Shown one piece after another: positions 6,239 to 7,147 of a stretch of DNA of 7,147 nucleotides. Position 1 is the stretch's first letter, and each line of letters begins with the position of its first letter. Location: assembly GCA_964642165.1 (NCBI GenBank), contig CAZXOC010000343.1, positions 1 to 7,147 on the forward strand. Direction: 5' to 3'. This DNA comes from CAYRVX01 sp964642165. Its GTDB lineage: Bacteria > Planctomycetota > Phycisphaerae > SM23-33. The notes beneath the pieces were generated by a model. It searched no databases and had not been told where the DNA came from. It saw nothing but the letters and a program-made list of their open reading frames with translations. Made by a program: the position numbers and the translations under genes.

Positions 6239-6712
6239 ATGTCGGAAGGCTTCTGCTCTCATTGCGGCCAGCGACTGCGTGTCGGGGAGGGGGTGGTGTC
6301 GTTCCGCTGCCCGGCCTGCGGGAAGGTCACCGCGCTGGGGCCGACCGACGCGGGCGCCGCCGGTCCCGCCGAGCCGAAGACGCCCCTGGAGGAGCTCGCC
6401 TCGGCGGCCGCGCCGCGCCCGGGGCGGCGCGCCCCCGCCGGCTACCGTGCCCACGCCCCGATGCGCACCGCCCCGGGAGCCGTCGCCTCCCTGGTGTGCG
6501 GGATCCTCGGCCTGCTGTGCTTCGGTTTCCTCTTCGGGCCGATCGCGATCATCCTTGCGACGCAGGCCCGGGGGGCCGTCCGCCGCGGGCGAGGGATCTA
6601 CTCGGGCGACGGCCTGGCCATCGCCGGGCTGGTGCTCGGCATCATTGGCACGGCCCTGCACGCGGTCTGGCTGGTTTTCTTCCTGATGGGCCTGGCCGCG
6701 GGGGCCGCCTGA
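6239..6712 (+). CDS. Zinc-ribbon / DUF4190 membrane protein, copy 3
   Basis: A 157-residue protein with the same plan as the two upstream paralogues but more diverged. Residues 1-30 form a zinc ribbon with CSHC (Cys6, Cys9) and CPAC (Cys24, Cys27); the knuckle gap is two residues shorter than in the other copies. Residues about 31-78 are a shorter linker, less proline-rich and with a basic PGRRAP segment. Residues about 79-150 resemble DUF4190: hydrophobic stretch 80-108 (AVASLVCGIL onward), the polar loop RGAVRRGRGIYSGDG, and helix 125-150 starting LAIAGLVLGIIG. The loop and following helix are closer to the classic DUF4190 pattern than those of copies 1 and 2. AAAGG (6223-6227) lies 11 bases before the ATG. 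It has its own promoter and is divergent from the glycoside hydrolase. Function is unknown; membrane location with a cytosolic ribbon is inferred. Confidence 0.85.
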   Translation: MSEGFCSHCGQRLRVGEGVVSFRCPACGKVTALGPTDAGAAGPAEPKTPLEELASAAAPRPGRRAPAGYRAHAPMRTAPGAVASLVCGILGLLCFGFLFGPIAIILATQARGAVRRGRGIYSGDGLAIAGLVLGIIGTALHAVWLVFFLMGLAAGAA

Positions 6713-6717
6713 GCCAT

Positions 6718-6736
6718 CGGCCCGTCGTGCGGGCCG
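6718..6736 (+). terminator. Hairpin terminator after DUF4190 copy 3
   Basis: CGGCCCG (6718-6724), TCGTG loop, CGGGCCG (6730-6736) form a perfect 7-bp GC stem starting 5 bases after the stop. CTCCTTC follows, only a faint T-rich tail. Position and stem make it the best terminator candidate in the window. Confidence 0.5.
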
Positions 6737-6813
6737 CTCCTTCGCCCGGCGCGGCGTCAAACTCGATTTCTCTATGCTCAATTCGACCGGCTCGACCTCA
6801 AGGATGTGCAGTC

Positions 6814-6847
6814 TTGTGTCTCTTCGCGCGGATAGTAAAATAGGAGG
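6814..6847 (+). promoter_or_regulatory. Weak promoter-like pair followed by AGGAGG
   Basis: TTGTGT (6814-6819), 16-base spacer, TAAAAT (6836-6841, 5 of 6 to the -10 consensus), immediately followed by AGGAGG (6842-6847). No ATG, GTG or TTG lies at a proper distance after AGGAGG; the nearest candidate is an ATT at 6857. The -10 match may simply reflect AT-richness. Confidence 0.2.
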
Positions 6848-6857
6848 ATATAACTTA

Positions 6858-6883
6858 TTAATACCTTTATAAAAGGTACTTAA
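6858..6883. repeat. AT-rich inverted repeat
   Basis: TACCTTT (6862-6868) and AAAGGTA (6872-6878) are exact reverse complements around ATA. The arms extend by TTAA on each side (6858-6861 and 6880-6883) if C6879 is bulged, giving 11 paired bases. It may be a protein-binding palindrome or RNA hairpin. It is conspicuous because it lies in the only AT-rich patch of the window. Confidence 0.5.
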
Positions 6884-6965
6884 AACTAGTGTGCGCTCGG
6901 CGCTTTTCTAGATCTCTGTACAAAACACAGGGCACTCAGAAATCAGCACAGCACAATCGGGAATC

Positions 6966-6980
6966 CCCCCACTGAGGGGG
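6966..6980. other. Small C5/G5 hairpin
   Basis: CCCCC (6966-6970), ACTGA, GGGGG (6976-6980) can fold into a 5-bp stem. It lies about 88 bases past the stop of the doubtful minus-strand fragment at the right edge, and no T-run follows on either strand, so no role is assigned. Confidence 0.25.
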
Positions 6981-6997
6981 CCATGAGTCTTGAGTGA

Positions 6998-7074
6998 GTC
7001 CGTCAAGGCTGCCCACGCGTTGCGCGTCTCAGGGAGCTCGGAATCAGGGGAACCTGGTACGGGTCCGTCAGGGC
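6998..7074 (+). repeat. Imperfect direct repeat, two 12-base units
   Basis: GTCCGTCAAGGC (6998-7009) and GTCCGTCAGGGC (7063-7074) differ at one base, with starts 65 bases apart. A looser partial copy (GGTCCGCTCGGGGC) lies near 7116-7129. The units may be binding sites or remnants of a duplicated element. Confidence 0.35.
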
Positions 7075-7147
7075 GTCTTGACGTCGTTGTCGAATCTCTG
7101 GGCCTGGTTCAGAACGGGTCCGCTCGGGGCAACACTCTTCTCTTCGC
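7068..7147 (-). CDS. Possible C-terminal gene fragment running off the right edge
   Basis: On the minus strand a frame open from the right edge to a TGA at 7070-7068 encodes 25 residues ending RFDNDVKTP. About three quarters of its codons end in G or C, nearer to the other genes of the window than the alternative minus-strand frame. No family is recognised. A plus-strand frame from GTG 6994 also stays open to the edge, so the assignment is weak. Confidence 0.2.
   Translation of the reverse strand, partial: EEKSVAPSGPVLNQAQRFDNDVKTP

Larger units (their letters stand above)
6737..7067. other. Region of shifted composition without a supported gene
   Basis: About 330 bases with no credible coding region on either strand. 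GC falls to about 22% in 6836-6890 and stays moderate afterwards, while the genes to the left are strongly GC-rich. It contains a promoter-like pair, a Shine-Dalgarno-like AGGAGG with no usable start codon, an AT-rich inverted repeat and a C/G hairpin, described separately. It may be a regulatory spacer for a gene beyond the right edge, a non-coding RNA locus or a remnant of acquired DNA. None of these is demonstrated. Confidence 0.5.

Noticed and set aside
5112..6686. A plus-strand reading frame of 524 codons opposite the glycoside hydrolase and running into the third DUF4190 gene
   Set aside because: The minus-strand frame encodes a coherent TIM barrel with two catalytic glutamates and a ribosome binding site; the plus-strand translation has no motif and crosses a divergent promoter region.
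7081..7130. A GGTTCAGAAC stretch resembling a tRNA T-loop
   Set aside because: No matching acceptor stem, anticodon arm or D-arm could be fitted around it, and the conserved T-loop bases only partly agree.
1..7147. CRISPR array, insertion sequence or integrase
   Set aside because: No regularly spaced repeats, no transposase or recombinase motifs, and no terminal inverted repeats with target duplication were seen; the AT-rich patch alone is not enough to call a mobile element.

Overview
The window is very GC-rich DNA from a bacterium, except for one AT-rich patch near the right end. It carries six complete genes, one gene cut by the left edge and a doubtful gene fragment at the right edge. 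The best guess for the source is a member of the Planctomycetota. The main reason is three proteins that join an N-terminal four-cysteine zinc ribbon to a C-terminal DUF4190-type membrane domain, an architecture common in that phylum. A bacterial GH3-family enzyme and a cytoplasmic clan-A glycoside hydrolase fit as well. This is an inference from protein style; no rRNA or marker gene is present.

Layout. 1-654 (+) is the C-terminal half of a FabF-type beta-ketoacyl-ACP synthase. 744-1262 (+) is the first zinc-ribbon/DUF4190 protein. A good sigma70-like promoter at 1339-1367 precedes 1445-2254 (+), the second and longest zinc-ribbon/DUF4190 protein, which has a Pro/Gly/Ala linker of about 138 residues. 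This is followed by 2313-3383 (+), a membrane-anchored alpha/beta hydrolase. Only 3 bases later comes 3387-5030 (+), a GH3-family acyl-adenylating enzyme. These last three probably form one transcription unit. 5091-6053 (-) is a TIM-barrel glycoside hydrolase that converges on the GH3 gene. It is divergent from 6239-6712 (+), the third zinc-ribbon/DUF4190 protein. The 185-base divergent spacer holds a promoter-like element for each direction and an inverted repeat lying over the -35 of the minus-strand promoter. A GC-rich hairpin follows the third DUF4190 gene. From about 6737 to 7067 no gene can be supported, and base composition shifts sharply (about 22% GC in 6836-6890).

How the genes may work together. 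The ketosynthase extends acyl chains on ACP. The GH3 protein belongs to a family that activates carboxylic acids as adenylates and transfers them to an acceptor. The hydrolase next to it could cleave or transfer an ester or amide bond at the membrane. A small acyl-conjugation module associated with membrane zinc-ribbon proteins is therefore conceivable, but no substrate can be read from the sequence. The tight hydrolase-GH3 coupling is the best-supported functional link; the involvement of the ketosynthase and the DUF4190 proteins is speculative.
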